This document shows positions 22,569 through 35,540 of a stretch of DNA of 64,000 nucleotides, one piece after another. How positions within the stretch are numbered: the first letter of the stretch is position 1; each line of letters starts with the position of its first letter. The translations under genes and the position numbers were made by a program. A model generated the notes under the pieces. It was given only the letters and a program-made list of their open reading frames with translations. It was not told the DNA's origin and did no database searches. The DNA is from Clarireedia homoeocarpa (taxonomy: Eukaryota; Ascomycota; Leotiomycetes; Helotiales; Rutstroemiaceae), in contig LNKV01000049.1 of assembly GCA_001465935.1 (NCBI GenBank), forward strand, positions 1 to 64,000. The letters are read 5' to 3'.

Positions 22569-24891
22569 GGTTGTTCAGCTGGCTGAGTCTGTTGATGGGT
22601 GAGGTCAGGTCGTTAGAATTCGAACTGCCAGATTGAGAATTGAATGCGGATGAAGACGAGGAAAACGGAGGAGGGTAATTGTGATGGAAGGAGATGAAGC
22701 CAAGGAGAGGAATCAATCAATCTGTTACTCACTATTTCTCTCAAACTAATCTGATCTGATCTGGTTGGACGTGAATTCCGTTCTGGTTCTGATGAAGCTA
22801 TATTGTAGTTGCAACAAACAAAGTTATATCCCTTCAGCAAAGCGAGATAGATCGATGACCACCAAAAATGTAACTTACTGTACAATAGAACTACGTATGT
22901 CGTTATTCTAAGCTAAGTCCAAGCTGCTCTCCTACCAGTAAGTACCTAGCTGCCCCCAACCATCCAATAACCATCCCTCAATTGCATTCCAAGCTTTCCT
23001 TCCCACTTGGCATCTTTCCCCCCCCTCGATTTTCGAAAGGCGGCCAAAAAAAAAAAACCAATGACGTAGATAACTCACTCACCTTTTTTGCACCCCACCC
23101 ACACAACACAAGCACGCAGATCCGATCCGAGGTCCTCCGCCAAGTTTTCGTGCCAAAGGAACACGCACAACCAGAACATAACCCGCATTTCATTTCCTGC
23201 CTTATTCTCTCAGGCATCCCCATTCACATCCACATCCACACTCACCCACCTCATGGCTAAGTAAGGTAAGACTTAATTAATCAATCTCACCAACACAAGA
23301 ATCTCACACTCACAAACGCGACTTTCCCACATTGTCTTGGAAAAGCACACCACACTCCACTCCACTCCACTCCACTGACAGCGTAAGGAAGGAAGGACGG
23401 TAGCTCCCGCGTCAGAGACACACCTGTACTGTACCCGTAGACATCCATCCATCCATCCCGGCATTCGGATCCAGAGCGCACGCATACATATACTATACTA
23501 TACTGCAAGGTGAGTATACAAAGTATGTTTGTTTGTTTGTTCAGTTAGTTAGTGACCTCGTAGTAGTTAACTAGTTGGGGACTGGAGTGTAGTGTAGTGT
23601 AGCTAATGCAGATGAATCAATCAGTCACTCAGTCAATCACTCTATCACTCATTCACTCAGTCGATACCCAAATAGGAAGCAAGCCGAGGGAAAAAAGAGT
23701 GGAAGTGAAGCTATTCCCGATTATACTTTGTAATCAGTTCATGAAATAGAGAGATTATCGTATATGGATGTTTGTTGTATCGCTCCTAAGGAAAATACAA
23801 AATACCGTACAAAGCTAACACACCGCTGAATCATAACGGTTTCTCGTCATCATCAATACACATTTGGAACAAGACAAAGAGAGAAACGATAGTAGAGAAA
23901 AGAGTTTGCTTCAGATTTGGCTGCCCGTATCCCATCCGACTATATGCACACCATCCGAACATACTATATAAAACCCAGTCGTTCCAAGAGATGAAACTCT
24001 TGTAAACTTGTTGTAGTAGAGACACAAAAGGAAGGCTTGCTTGTAAATATGGAAAATAGTAGTGACGCAGCGCAGCGCAAGTTATAAACGTTTGTACCCG
24101 ACCACCCAAAAACAATAGACCAAGCCCAGTTCTTGATATCATCCCTTTCACAAAATCGCCTCGCCCAGCCAAAGATATATGATAATGACATTGGATCGAA
24201 TATGATCAAAGGCAATGTAAATGCACCCGCATGATCAACCGCCCAAAAGCAACCCAAAATACCAACACCAGTCTGCAAGCGCACTTCAAAAACACACAAG
24301 AAAGCAGCGCCGACTTTGTTCGCACACACACACACACACCGCGATACCAACACCCTGAGCCCTCCCAAGTACTTAAAAAGAGATTGAGAGAAATCTTTGT
24401 CCGTCCGTGTACCCCCGAAAAATGAAACACCAATAACCTTTGTCTCGTATGACAAGAAAAAGAGACTCGTTCTATGTAACTTTGAAAAGATATATCTTTT
24501 TTTCGTAGACCATGTGAAGTCGCCGCTTCATGTTCCCACCGAATTAAACAAATGCTAGCCCAAACACCGTCGCAATTATATGCAATGCACGCTCAAAATC
24601 AACCCCATCATAGTGGGAAACACCATCTCCATATTTGAACAGAGGTATCGATATCTTGACGTCGCGCCATTACTGTCTCAAGGAATGTGGAGAGAAAAGG
24701 GAGTTGTCGGAAATTTATACAAAGAGGATTCGTTGAGGTGAATTTTTGTGAAGCCGTTACCGGAAGATCGATTTGTCGGAGAGAGGGTAAACCCGCCAGG
24801 ATGGAAGTTGAAGAAGAGATGCAAAAACAATTAATGCGAAGTCAAGAAAACCAAACTTGCTTGTGAGTGAAACAGAAGCAGTAAGAAAGGT
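22569..24891. other. 2.3-kb gene-poor spacer
   Basis: This is the upstream region of the small mitochondrial gene and probable 3' region of the 189-aa gene. It contains (A)12 at 23046-23057, a CCACT repeat near 23346-23375, a GTTT repeat near 23527-23540, TCAC/CAGTCA short repeats at 23615-23660 and an (AC)n tract at 24325-24340. No coding region is supported. Confidence 0.55.
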
Positions 24892-25461
24892 CTACCAACG
24901 ACGAGCCATTGATTGTTGTTGATGCATCCTGGAGGGGGATACCGAGGTAGGTGGGCTCGAAAGAGCTCCGTCGTTCGGGTTCACGATAGGAATAGCATTT
25001 CGCATGCGGGTCGCTGCAGGTTGATGTAATTTCAAAGTAGATACGTTGAAGCCGGAATGAACAAAAGGATGAGAGTTGGAGTTGAGAGAGAAGGTGGCAC
25101 TGGGTGATAGGTTGACTTGGGTTGACTGAGGCGAGCTTGAAGGCGAGCCACTTGACAGTGAAGAGCGATCAGAAGAGGCGGAATTAATCGACACCATATC
25201 GCTCTCGGTCAAGAGGTTTGGGCAGAATTCCGCATCATCTTCCAAATCGAATGATCTTGCCAGGTCGAAGCGTTGACGGTAATTTACAATGGTGGCGGTT
25301 TCCTCCTCTCTCTTGGCGATCTTGTTGTATTGTTTGTTGTTGTGGTTGTTCTGTGGCAGGCGAGCATTTCTGCGGGAGCGGTTGTGCACCGTACCGGGAT
25401 GGGCATTTGTTGGAGTCGAGTGCTGGTGAGCGTTGAAGTTGTGATAGTATGAGGAAGACAT
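24892..25461 (-). CDS. unrecognised protein, 189 aa, Ser-rich and mostly disordered
   Basis: Single exon begun at MSSSYYHNFNAHQHSTP. The in-frame upstream opening to 25755 is low-complexity leader-like sequence. A conserved-looking core lies at ~45-95: RSRRNARLPQNNHNNKQYN, then YRQRFDLARSFDLEDDAEF followed by CPNLLTESDM. A Ser-rich run (SASSDRSSLSSGSPSSS) and a tail ending MARRW follow. I have an impression of similar small regulatory-looking proteins in filamentous fungi, but I cannot name a family or function. It is the only credible gene in a ~7.6-kb stretch (22.6-30.2 kb), and its 5' flank is unusually long. The Ser runs make phosphorylation likely, which is inference. Confidence 0.65.
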   Translation of the reverse strand: MSSSYYHNFNAHQHSTPTNAHPGTVHNRSRRNARLPQNNHNNKQYNKIAKREEETATIVNYRQRFDLARSFDLEDDAEFCPNLLTESDMVSINSASSDRSSLSSGSPSSSPQSTQVNLSPSATFSLNSNSHPFVHSGFNVSTLKLHQPAATRMRNAIPIVNPNDGALSSPPTSVSPSRMHQQQSMARRW

Positions 25462-28400
25462 TATCGGCTCATGTATGTATATTGGCGGCGGGAAGCTATA
25501 GAGGGGTAATGGGTGGGAGTTGAGGGTGGTGGCCGACTTGTGTATGCGTATGCGTATGCTGTATTGTGACAGTGACTTGAGAGTGACTTTCGACGGGGTA
25601 GGTAAGGCTTTGCTCGCAACAAAGGGATTTGACGGAATCTCGTGGGACGGAGGCGGGTTGGCAGGTTGTTTGATTTGTTGATGTGTTGATGGGATTCTAA
25701 GGATGAAGAAAGAATACGTGTATAAATGTATGTTTTCGATTGATGGGATGAACAAAGTTGCAGATGGTTATTAAATGGTTTATTGCGAATTGTGGTAGTG
25801 CGGGTGTAGTTGTGGGTGTAGTTGTGGTTTTTGAAGAATAAGAAAGGATTTGGGGGGGATTCCGGAGGGTTTTGGGCTTCTGCGATATAAGGTGGGAGGA
25901 GGAACAAGAGAGTTAGCAGATAATGATGAATGATGGGTGGATGGATGGGGTGATGGGCGATGGGCGATGGGTGATGGGTGGATGGCTGGATGCTGGCCGT
26001 GAAGGGGGGCAGTGGCAAAAGTCGCACTAATGCAGAAGCTAGGCCGAAGAGCGTTTAAGCCAATTTCCACAGACACATGTTACCGGCTGGCTAAGCGAGC
26101 GAGCAAATTGGTTGGGTGCGATTGGGCCAGCCGGGTGTCAAGCAGTAAAGTTCTCCGTACACAATCTCATCCATCTCCTGTCACTTTGGTGTCCTTTGGG
26201 TGGTGCAGTCAGAGCCGGAGCATCTCCTTCGATAAGGGTCTCCGTAACCCTCGACCCGTACCTGCTCCATGCTAGCCTCACCCAGCACATCTACGGAGTA
26301 GCAAGTAGCACACATCGCGAGAGAACTAAGGACGTAGCAAAGTACAAAGTGCTTGCTGTACTGTATAGACTTTCGTTCTTGACGACGATCCGCAAAGCTT
26401 GCCGACTCCGGTGCAAACTATTTGGAAGTAGCCTGCTTCGCTTGCTTCGCTTGCTTCGTTTGCTTCGTTTGCTTCGCTTGCGTCGTTGCCTCCGTGGAAA
26501 ACGTATTCTGGGTAGAATATCAATCTCTCCCCGGCTCTCAAAGCAGCACCTAACCTCCGTCTCTAATGATGATCGAGCCTAAAATTGCATGGAAATGAAA
26601 TTGAATGTCCATAATTTCTTAATATCGAACAAGACTACCGACCAAGTACTGCCCGCACCCGATGAATGAATCGAATATCTTCATCTGCTTTTGATTCTAA
26701 TATTAGACATTCGCACGAAGGCACACGTTTTGGGGGTCAAAGTTATCCCTATCCCCAATCCCATCCCGCATATTGATTGTTGTTGTTGTTTTTGTTTACA
26801 TCGACATCAACCAAATGCCATAAGAACCAGTGAGGTCCTCCCAACGAGCAGCCCCAAGTTAAGGATCTCATGTCCTGTACAAGCACAAGCACTCGACTGG
26901 CATCGGGAAAGCCAGTAAGAGAGCTGCAATGCTCAAATTTGAGCGAGTATTTTAAGATGCTTAGCAGTTTAGCAGCTAATGTGGAAATCTGGAACACCCC
27001 GAAACTACCACGCACCGCTACCGTACTACACCGATACCTAGAAGGATCGACCGAAACTCCCACCACATTATGGCTTTTCGCTTTTCCCGCCCTGGGGAGG
27101 AGATCAAGAGCTCGTGGTTGGCTCTGAACCTAAGGGTTACAACCGCCGTGAGCGCTGTGCGACTAAACCTTGCCCCTAACGACCCTCTGGAAACCCAGCA
27201 CCCAAAGCCACTTACTGCATTCCCTTGCAATACGCTAACGTGGAGTGAGTAGGTAATTTTGCAGACCTTTCTGTCTCCTGTGTGACGGGAGTGCTGCCAG
27301 TCCTGCCAGTCCTGCGAGTCCTGTGAGATGTGAGATGTGAGATGAGAGAATCGTTACCGTACGGCAAGGTATGATCTACCCACCCTCCACTCCACCTGCT
27401 CCCAAAGCTTTCGTAGCAAGCTCCCACGGCTCCATCCATACATACATCGGCTGCGAGAACACTTTCGGGTTTTCTGCAACATGCACAATATTGCGGCCAT
27501 AAATGCAGTGCAAAACAATCCCATCCACCGGATTTTTATCCATCCCTATTGTTCAACCTCACTCCACTCTTTATCCCAATCGACTTCAGCCCCCTCCACT
27601 TGTGCATCTGCATTACCCGTTGCTCGCTCGCCCTCTCTTCCCTTTACCTTTTTCTTTTTTCCCCCGTCCATCACACCCCTCATCTCATCCGTCCCTGATT
27701 CGATTCGATGTGACAGGGCTCCAATTCGTGCAGCAGGTAGGTTAAGCCGTCTGTCCATCCATCCTATCGAATCCCCGCCGCACCGTACATAAAATCTAAA
27801 TTAGATAGATGCACACACTAGGTACAGAACACTCGTCCGGCAAACCCAAAACAATCGAATCGAATCAAGGCCAAGTCCAGTTCAAAACATCAACAAACCC
27901 CCTTCCGGATCTCCCAAGCCTAATCGAAACAACAGCCCTTTCCTCCAGTGTAATTTTGTATGGATATGGATCTCCCGCTCGCTGCGCCTGCACTACCATC
28001 CGACCTCATGACTACCACCACACTGACTCCGTAACTTCAGTGCACTCACTGTACTGTACTATACTGGACTTGTACTGTACACAAAACAACATCGAATGGG
28101 GCAACCCCGGCACTCCTCTCCACCTCCATCCACAGCACAGCACAAGTGGCACAACGAGTTGATCAAGCAAGTAAGCAAGGATCAACCCACCCAACCATCC
28201 ACCAATCTCACTTCGCCCGCCCATCACCCTTACCTGAGGTTAGCCTGCTCTCTCTCAAAAAGAAAAGAAAAAAAGAAAAAAAAACCAGTGCACAAAAAAC
28301 ACAGCCCCGACTAGTAATTGTGCACACACTGTTTCAACCCACCCAATCAACATGAAGCGTGCGTTTCCAATTTGTCCCAGGCCCAGGCACAAGCCCCGAA

Positions 28401-30237
28401 AAAAGCTCAACGTACAATGTGACTGACGTTCGGAGCACACCGCTTTTTTGCATAATTTATGCTTTGTACTGTGCCGATCTGTGCTGTGCCCATGACGAAA
28501 GAGCACCCGCTTAGAGTAGTAGAAGTTCGTTATTCCAGCGGTGCTTTTACATTTGTACGTACGTACATTTATTTCTTCGGGATTGGCGTTGGCGTCGGCG
28601 TCGGCGTCAGCGGAAGAGGTGGCAAAGTGAAAGACATGAAAGATGCACTAACTACTTCTTCGTTCTGTGGGTTCTTTTTTTGTTTGAAGGGAGATCGATC
28701 TGATAAGTTAAGGTTGGGTAGGTTTATCGAGTTTCTCATTTATGCTGATGTTAACGTAGTTACACTGAATTATGTATGTATGTATGTATGTATACTGCGT
28801 ACCGCTATAGAAGAATAGAGTAGGAAATTCTGCAATAGGATGGATGTGCTATGATTTCTCCAAATCCAAACCCGAGTCGAGTCGGGTCGGGAATATCAAC
28901 AACCCCGCCACGTGATGATTCTCACTACCCAGCAAACAGACAGACAGACAGACATAGATACATACAGTGGAGTGACATTGATTTCTGTCTCGCATTTATC
29001 TTCCAAGAACTAACTGGTTCTTGTGCTACAACTGTGGCGTGATATAGTGTAATAGCGTGATAACGTGACAGTGTGATAGGTAGGTAGGTAACCTTACTCT
29101 TGTAGCAATCCTACAGCACAGGAGGGGTAGAAAGTGTATCATCGTTTGTTGTATTTTTATCGTATAGTGATAGGAAAGGTTCCAGGGCAATATCTATGTC
29201 TACGTCTGCAACTACCTGAAATCTGATCATCTGATTTCTCTCTTCGGCGAGACATCGTCAAAATTAAATTACTAGCTTATTACTGTGTAGTTGTAAAAAG
29301 CTAGGCAGATGGCAATGGTATTATCTTCTGTGTGTGTGAATAAAATATTCATTCTACTATATTTCATGATGGTACCTGACTAGACCCGAGCTACCCCACC
29401 AAGGGACTTCAGCTCATCCAAGCTAGCTTTCTCCAAATTCTATGCACCTTATCTAGAATGCATAGTATAGTTGGTATAATATGACATCTAAGTTAGGATC
29501 ATAAGATCGATCATGCCCGCCCACGTCACACCAATATATCCTCTAGAAATTGCAAGGCAAAGTCTGACAGTATCACAACCCCGGACGCTGTCGACGGGGA
29601 AAGTTTCTAGACGAACGTGTTCCACCACAGAGTGCCCACGTGTTTGATGAGATGCTTTGATTTTCCACCGGGGTAATCCAAACCGAGAAAAATGTCTTAC
29701 TGGAGATCAAACATTTGTTGAAATGGAAATATTGCTTGGATGAAAATATATTGCTTCATGCAATGAATCCTCATGTTATATGTGCCCAACACTTGAGTGC
29801 TTTCTCATTCGGCAGCCGGCATAGCAAACCGCCAGCGACTGAAACAGTTTTTGAAAGACAGCGCAGCGATTGGAAATGGCAGCCATACACATTTCCTTCT
29901 TCTTTGCTCCACACTGGTCCAGGCTTATACCTTCACGATATTCAAGAAGAGAACAAAGACAGGTGCCAGTTGGAGGCCAGTGTTGACTGCAGTCCGGATA
30001 ACAACTGAAAGCTCTTGTGTCCAGAGCATCTCTTCCGGCAGGACACCCTCCCTTACCCGACGAAGACCAGTGCGGGGTAACAGTTGAAGGAACAAGATAT
30101 GCCCATTCCCACCATGTGCGCAAGGAAAGGTCGAGGGCAGCGATGCATTGTCGTCAGCTTTCTGACCCATTTCTACATGACCATGAACTATGCATTGCAT
30201 TTTGTTTTGGGCTACTTTCAAACACACTTCGATCTGC
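25462..30237. other. 4.8-kb gene-poor, repeat-rich spacer
   Basis: This lies upstream of the 189-aa gene and downstream of cyclin C. It contains GATGGGTG/GATGGATG units (25928-25990), six copies of a 9-bp GCTTCGCTT-like unit (26434-26487), CCTGCCAGT/CCTGCGAGT units (27298-27325), GGCGTC units (28580-28608), TATG units (28772-28795) and CAGA units (28938-28955). The one long forward opening (26112-26582) is explained by the 9-bp repeat, which reads Leu-Leu-Arg. I see no tRNA and no supported gene. Confidence 0.55.
26434..26487 (+). repeat. 9-bp tandem repeat, six copies
   Basis: Units GCTTCGCTT, GCTTCGCTT, GCTTCGTTT, GCTTCGTTT, GCTTCGCTT and GCGTCGTTG run head to tail. Confidence 0.85.
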
Positions 30238-31313
30238 TTATTTGTCTAAGCCACGTGCCTTGACAAATCGGTTGATCTGCTCTCGGGTAAGCTTCTCATT
30301 GTATTGCTCCTGTGTCTCGTAGAACGAGATCATTTCCTGGGTGCAGTCAATAATTGCTTCGATGTCAATCGTGCTTTCAGCAAGCCAAATTGCCAGTCTC
30401 TGTACTTTGGTTTTCCCACCATGCTTCTCGGAAGTTCCGCTTTTCGCCTGGCCTGCGCTTGTCAATGCAGCCTGTGCAGCACTTGCAATGCTACCCGCTG
30501 AACCACTAGCAGATTGTATTCCGGTTTGATTTGGTCGTAAGACAAGCGCTAACAGGATAGCCATGATCGCAATTGTGTGGGGTGGGAAGAAAAGAGGTAA
30601 GTCGGTCATGTAATGGTCGTTCACTATAGACCAGGCAAGATTCGATTCTTCGGCAGTTAGTGAGAAGATTCCTTGCAACGCAGTTAGACTCCTGTAGGGA
30701 TGATGAACAATCATCTGAGAACTCATTTCGGAGATAAGAAAGAATTCGCATTCTCCGAGTTTCGATGTATCGTTGCTGAAATACTCTATTTTTGTCAGTA
30801 TCTTGTATGATTGGCAGGAACTCTGCTTGCTTACCAGGCCACAATCCTCTACCTTCACTCACGACAAGTCTGATATGATGCGGAGATTCTTCCATCTTGC
30901 ATGCCAAATAAACTGCAGTTGCGAGGACTAGGTATGGGTTTGTCTTCCGAATCTCAACCTTCGAGTAAAATCGTCGTATGTACAATTGTGCTGTAGCCAT
31001 TGCTTGCTGTCGGACTCCAAGGCGTTTCCCGAGTCTAGAAATTTCTGGGGCGCCGATCAGTGATGTTGGCTCAATATCCTGCCGGGGAATGGTTCGCACG
31101 CTGGTTGAAGTATATGCTCAAGTGTCGTAGCTGCGGAAGAGGATACATCTGCACCAGGTTCTGGTCCTCATCCTCAAGCTTTGAGCGGAGGTCTTCCAAC
31201 TGCTCCCTCGTAAACTGCCAATACTTTCGTTGAGTTGACTATCAAATGTCAGCAGTTGTCAAGATGCGAAGAAAAGTATCGTTGAAAAGTACCTCCCAAT
31301 AATTGGCGGCCAT
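30238..31313 (-). CDS. SSN8: cyclin C, Mediator kinase-module subunit
   Basis: Exons 31293-31313, 31100-31238, 30835-31044 and 30238-30785, 305 residues. Cyclin C pairs with Cdk8 (Ssn3) in the Mediator kinase module and controls RNA polymerase II transcription. The 21-nt first exon encodes MAANYWE, the characteristic fungal start. The cyclin box is clear: LSIYFNQQISRLGKRLGVRQ (made only by splicing at CAG C/GTGCG with CCCCAG/AA), TNPYLVLATAVYLACKMEES, then EYFSNDTSKLGECEFFLISE. The C-terminus KARGLDK is typical of fungal cyclin C. A 23-bp direct duplication lies just upstream of the start. The gene is head-to-head with the SAL1-type carrier. Confidence 0.95.
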
Positions 31314-31872
31314 CGCGGCGAACTCTCACTTAGAAGTCTGGCGAACTCTCACTTGGAAGTCTGGCGGACTTTGCTTCGATTTATTGGCACCGTGAACACA
31401 ATATCATTCTGACAAAGACATTCGGTTTCCAGGCTTCCTTGGAAACTTGGAACTGAAGAATTTAGACTGCTGGATGCTGTGCGTCACCAAGTGGTTGTGT
31501 GGTTTTACAGCAGTCGGGCAAAGTTCGAGGCTGATAGAAGAAACAAGACAAGGCTATGAATCAACTAGAACTACTCCGTAAGTCGGCTAGTTCTATCGGT
31601 TCTCAATACGGTAGCGGGCTACCACCAATCAAACATCTTCGGTTCTTGATTATGCCGGCTTGTGACGAAAGTTCCGCATCTGAAATTTGAGCGTGCACTT
31701 CACTGTATATCCAAATCGAAGTTCGACGATGCTGTGAGATATGGAAAGAATCTAGGCTCAGCAATTTCGCATCGATGATACAACATATTGTCAACACTTG
31801 GTCAGGCTGTTGATCAGTTTCTACGAAATGATTGGAGGAGAATAAGGGGCTGTCGCAAAGCAGATACATATC
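31314..31872. promoter_or_regulatory. divergent SSN8/SAL1 promoter region with 23-bp duplication
   Basis: 559 bp between two start codons. At 31319-31341 and 31342-31364 the 23-bp unit GGCGAACTCTCACTTAGAAG (plus TCT) is directly duplicated with one mismatch. It begins only 6 bp from the cyclin C ATG, so it is in its 5' leader. Confidence 0.7.
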
Positions 31873-34168
31873 ATGAAGCTCCCAGAGTCGCAAAACGCTC
31901 GCGACGAGAGGGTGGAGCAGTTATGGAAGCAGTTGGATACAAGTCAAAAGGGGGAGATTGACCTACAGGAGCTCCAAAGAGGCCTACGAAAGATCAATCA
32001 CCCCTTGAAAGATGCCAGCGATCTGCTAAAAGATGTAGTCGAGGCTATGGATAAGAATGGCGATAAGGTGATTCAATATGAAGGTATGGATTACTCTCTG
32101 TCGCAGAGCTATATTACAGTTCTATCATGGGTCTAGATCAAGTTGGTTTGGCTAACAGCCCTCCTGCTAGAGTTCCGGACGTTTGTCGAGAAGACAGAAA
32201 CAGAGCTATTCGTTCTCTTCGAAAGTATTGACAAAGATCGCAATGGCAGACTGGACAAGGAAGAGTTACAGGCTGCTTTCAAAAGAGCTGGCCTCTCTGT
32301 GCCAAAATCTAAGCTGGACCAATTCTTCACAGAGGTCGATATGAATAACGATGTTGGTTCTCAATGGCTAAAGTCTTCGTGCCCTGTCTAATCCATTCTT
32401 AGGGTTTTATAAGTTTTGACGAATGGAGGTAAGCAATTTAGGTTTCTTTTTGGATTGGAAGCAAGTACCACTGCTAGAATGGCCCCAAGCTACCTCTTAC
32501 TAGTCTTCCTACTAGTAATGGCATGTTTTTCATAGGAAGGGAGCATAACACCAAATATGTTTTTTTGTACATTGTATGATACATGACCTAATCGAATCTC
32601 AGGAACTTCCTGCTATTTCTGCCGACGAATGCTTCTACTCCAGCTTTAAAAGCCGTTTTGTCTTATTATCAGTCGACCGTTTCAGTGAATGCTGAGGGCG
32701 ATACTTCCATCCGAGAGGACACACTTGAAGGCTTAGGTACCGCATCAAATTTTCTTAAGGTTCTTTTTGGGGCCATTTTTAGTATCACAAGATCACAGCC
32801 TAGCCGTTCTTTTCCAGCTTCAATTCAAGAAGCAGATAGATCTATAGCTTCTACAAACGGCACCACAAATATGCACGAATTTAGTCATGCGCATTTTGTC
32901 GGGGAAAGGCATAGCAGCGACAGCGACGTAAACGACCAGAGTGAAGAATTTTTCAAAAATGCCTCTGAAGAAAAAAATGATTCTCATCAGCAAGGGCTGA
33001 CCGAAGAAGTTCACAAAAAATCAGCGCCAGTGGGGAGAATGAGGCTGACGGAGATATTACCTGATCCAGGATACTTCGCTGCCGGTGCAATTGCTGGGGC
33101 TTTCTCACGCACTGCAACAGCTCCATTAGACCGTTTGAAAGTCTACCTCATCGCCAACATCTCCTCCAACAGTGCACCTCTCGAAGCAGCCAAGCAGGGC
33201 AATGCAATTGCCGCCACTCGGATGGTTGGACAACCTTTGATCGCCGCTTGCAAGGAGTTATGGAGAGCTGGCGGAATACGTAGCTTGTTTGCCGGTATGT
33301 ACAACAGTAGTCGCCATCCTGGTAGATACTGATTAGGTGATAGGAAATGGCTTGAATGTCGTCAAAGTCATGCCTGAAAGTGCCATTCGATTTGGTTCAT
33401 ACGAAGCTGCAAAAAGGGCTCTAGCTCAATTGGAGGGCCATGGTGATCCTCACGCCATCAATCCCTATTCAAGATTTGCAGCCGGTGGTGTTGCTGGTAT
33501 AATGTCTCAGTTAGTACACTGTACCAAATCATATATAATTCATCCACTAAGGCGTTAATACAGGTTATTCGTATACCCAATTGATACTTTGAAGTTTCGG
33601 TAAGTTATACATCTCCTCCATACTGTTGCTCACTAGCTTATTAGTTGTTAGGATGCAATGCGAAACTGTCAAGGGCGGCCTTCACGGTAATGCTCTAATA
33701 GCTGCGACTGCGAAGAAAATGTACGCACAAGGCGGTTTCCGTTCAGCTTATCGAGGCTTAACCATGGGACTTATTGGCATGTTTCCATACTCCGCCATAG
33801 ATTTGGCCACCTTTGAAACTCTCAAAGGCATCTTGACACGTCGAAATGCGAGACGTCTTGGCTGTGAAGAAGAAGAAGCACTTCCAGGGCCTTTCGCTAC
33901 AGGCTGCATCGGTGCATTTTCTGGGGCATTTGGTGCTAGCGTTGTGTATCCTCTCAATGTCCTTCGCACCCGATTGCAAGCTCAAGGTACCGTTCTTCAT
34001 CCGCCTACGTACACCGGCATTGTCGACGTCACACGAAAGACTATTCGAAACGAAGGTGTACGTGGTTTGTTCAAGGGCATCACACCCAATCTTCTAAAGG
34101 TCGTACCTGCTATCAGTATCACGTACGTCGTCTACGAATCAGCAAAGAAGACATTGCACCTGAAGTGA
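31873..34168 (+). CDS. SAL1: Ca2+-regulated mitochondrial ATP-Mg/phosphate carrier (SCaMC/Sal1 type)
   Basis: Seven exons: 31873-32083, 32171-32352, 32403-32428, 32603-33294, 33344-33509, 33564-33599 and 33652-34168, 609 residues. The N-terminal half has four EF-hands: DTSQKGEIDLQE, DKNGDKVIQYEE, DKDRNGRLDKEE and DMNNDGFISFDE. The last is built across a 26-nt exon. A ~90-residue Ser/Glu-rich linker precedes three mitochondrial carrier repeats with PxDxxKxx-type signatures: TAPLDRLKVYL, VYPIDTLKFRMQ and VYPLNVLRTRLQ. The protein exchanges ATP-Mg for phosphate across the inner membrane when cytosolic Ca2+ is bound. Two very short exons (26 and 36 nt) are well supported by frame and motif continuity. 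Confidence 0.94.
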
Positions 34169-35540
34169 CAGGCTTGAGCGGTTTACCAGTAGCCGCCGTT
34201 AGGTTATGGTTACGTTTCAGCACCATAGTAAATAACACAGAAGGGCATGTTCATCATAAACATATTCTCTGGGAATAGCTTTAAGATTTCCCTACCGGAT
34301 GCCTGTTCTGGTACACAATGCAGCTTTCTTACCGCTAGATGATGAAAGTTGCATCATCCAAGATAGGTCCAGTAATCCATGACTGGTGCTGGCTACACGT
34401 CTTACACTACACATGCGTCTTCCATTTTCTTCTTCCATTCCCATGCCTCTCACTAGGGGGTTTCACGGCAGTCAGCATACAAAATCTTCTCAGGGTTGTT
34501 CAGCCACTTGCATCCTTTTGCAAGCTTCAAAAACATAAAGCTACTAGAAAGTATAGTACTCATTACCATTTATCAAACAAAATCTTTTCTCTCTACAGCG
34601 AGAATATCTGCATTGCACCGGCGTACCATTTCATTTGTCATACATGGCCAGGCGTTATAGGAATGGATAAGCCTTATGGTTAGGACTATAGTATACATTC
34701 AGTGTTTTCATATGTCGCGAGATACCTTTAGATCTGATGTGATTAAAGAGTGGGGATGGAAGCTTTTGTTCATACAGATAGGAGAGAGGAAAGAATATAC
34801 TTGAGAAATACAAGAGTTAGTTTGACTGATACGGACCTATTACTTGTGATCTTCTAAATGCATTCGACTTCGAGTATGAAAGGGCAGCAATTCAAGGTCG
34901 AGGAAGTTCAACTGTTTGGTGGAATAATATTGCCCCAAATTCTCGGAGAACCCATCAGATTTGTTTTTGAATAGCAGGCAGTCATCGATTCATCCATGTG
35001 CTCGATAGGTCCTCCATTCGGTAGCCGCAAAACGCAAACTGAAGTTACTGGGAACGTTTCGGTTCTTCTTGCATCGAAACGCAAGCTTTTTCGTAATATG
35101 TGTGGCCTCGTCACTGCCTACCAACAATACAATATCAGGCATGTCCCTGACATTTTCATCCATTCATGGCACTACCACACCAATTCTTCAGACCGACATC
35201 ACTCAAGATATATGCTCCGGGAATAAGTATGATTCTGGCTTAGTTGTCTTTCTCTCACGAGGACTAGTGAGTTTCTAGTTGTAACAGTTGGCTGACAAGG
35301 CGCGGTCACAGGCACCAACTACTCAACAGTTTGCTACATGGTGCGGATGTAATCAAGACGGGAGTCTGATCAGCTATATAACTCTTCCCGGAGAGGATAA
35401 GCATGCCAAGGATTAATGTTGTCCATCGTGGCGATGCGATGCGGAGACATCAATCTATGTATGCGACCGCGACCATCCTTCCCCGCAGTCTAATCTAGAC
35501 CAAAATCTACCTACATTCCCAAGCCTTTGGAAATCTATCC
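34169..35540. other. intergenic region
   Basis: 3' flank of the carrier gene followed by AT-rich sequence. No coding region is supported. A TATA-like CTATATAACTC lies at ~35374, about 170 bp before the GFA relic. Confidence 0.45.

Noticed and set aside
23340..23380. CCACT and other short tandem units as a possible CRISPR or telomere-like array
   Set aside because: Units are 5 bp, imperfect and without spacers. They are ordinary microsatellites in a fungal genome.
26112..26582. 156-codon opening with Leu-Leu-Arg repeats
   Set aside because: Its main feature is a 9-bp tandem repeat. No homology or intron signals support it.
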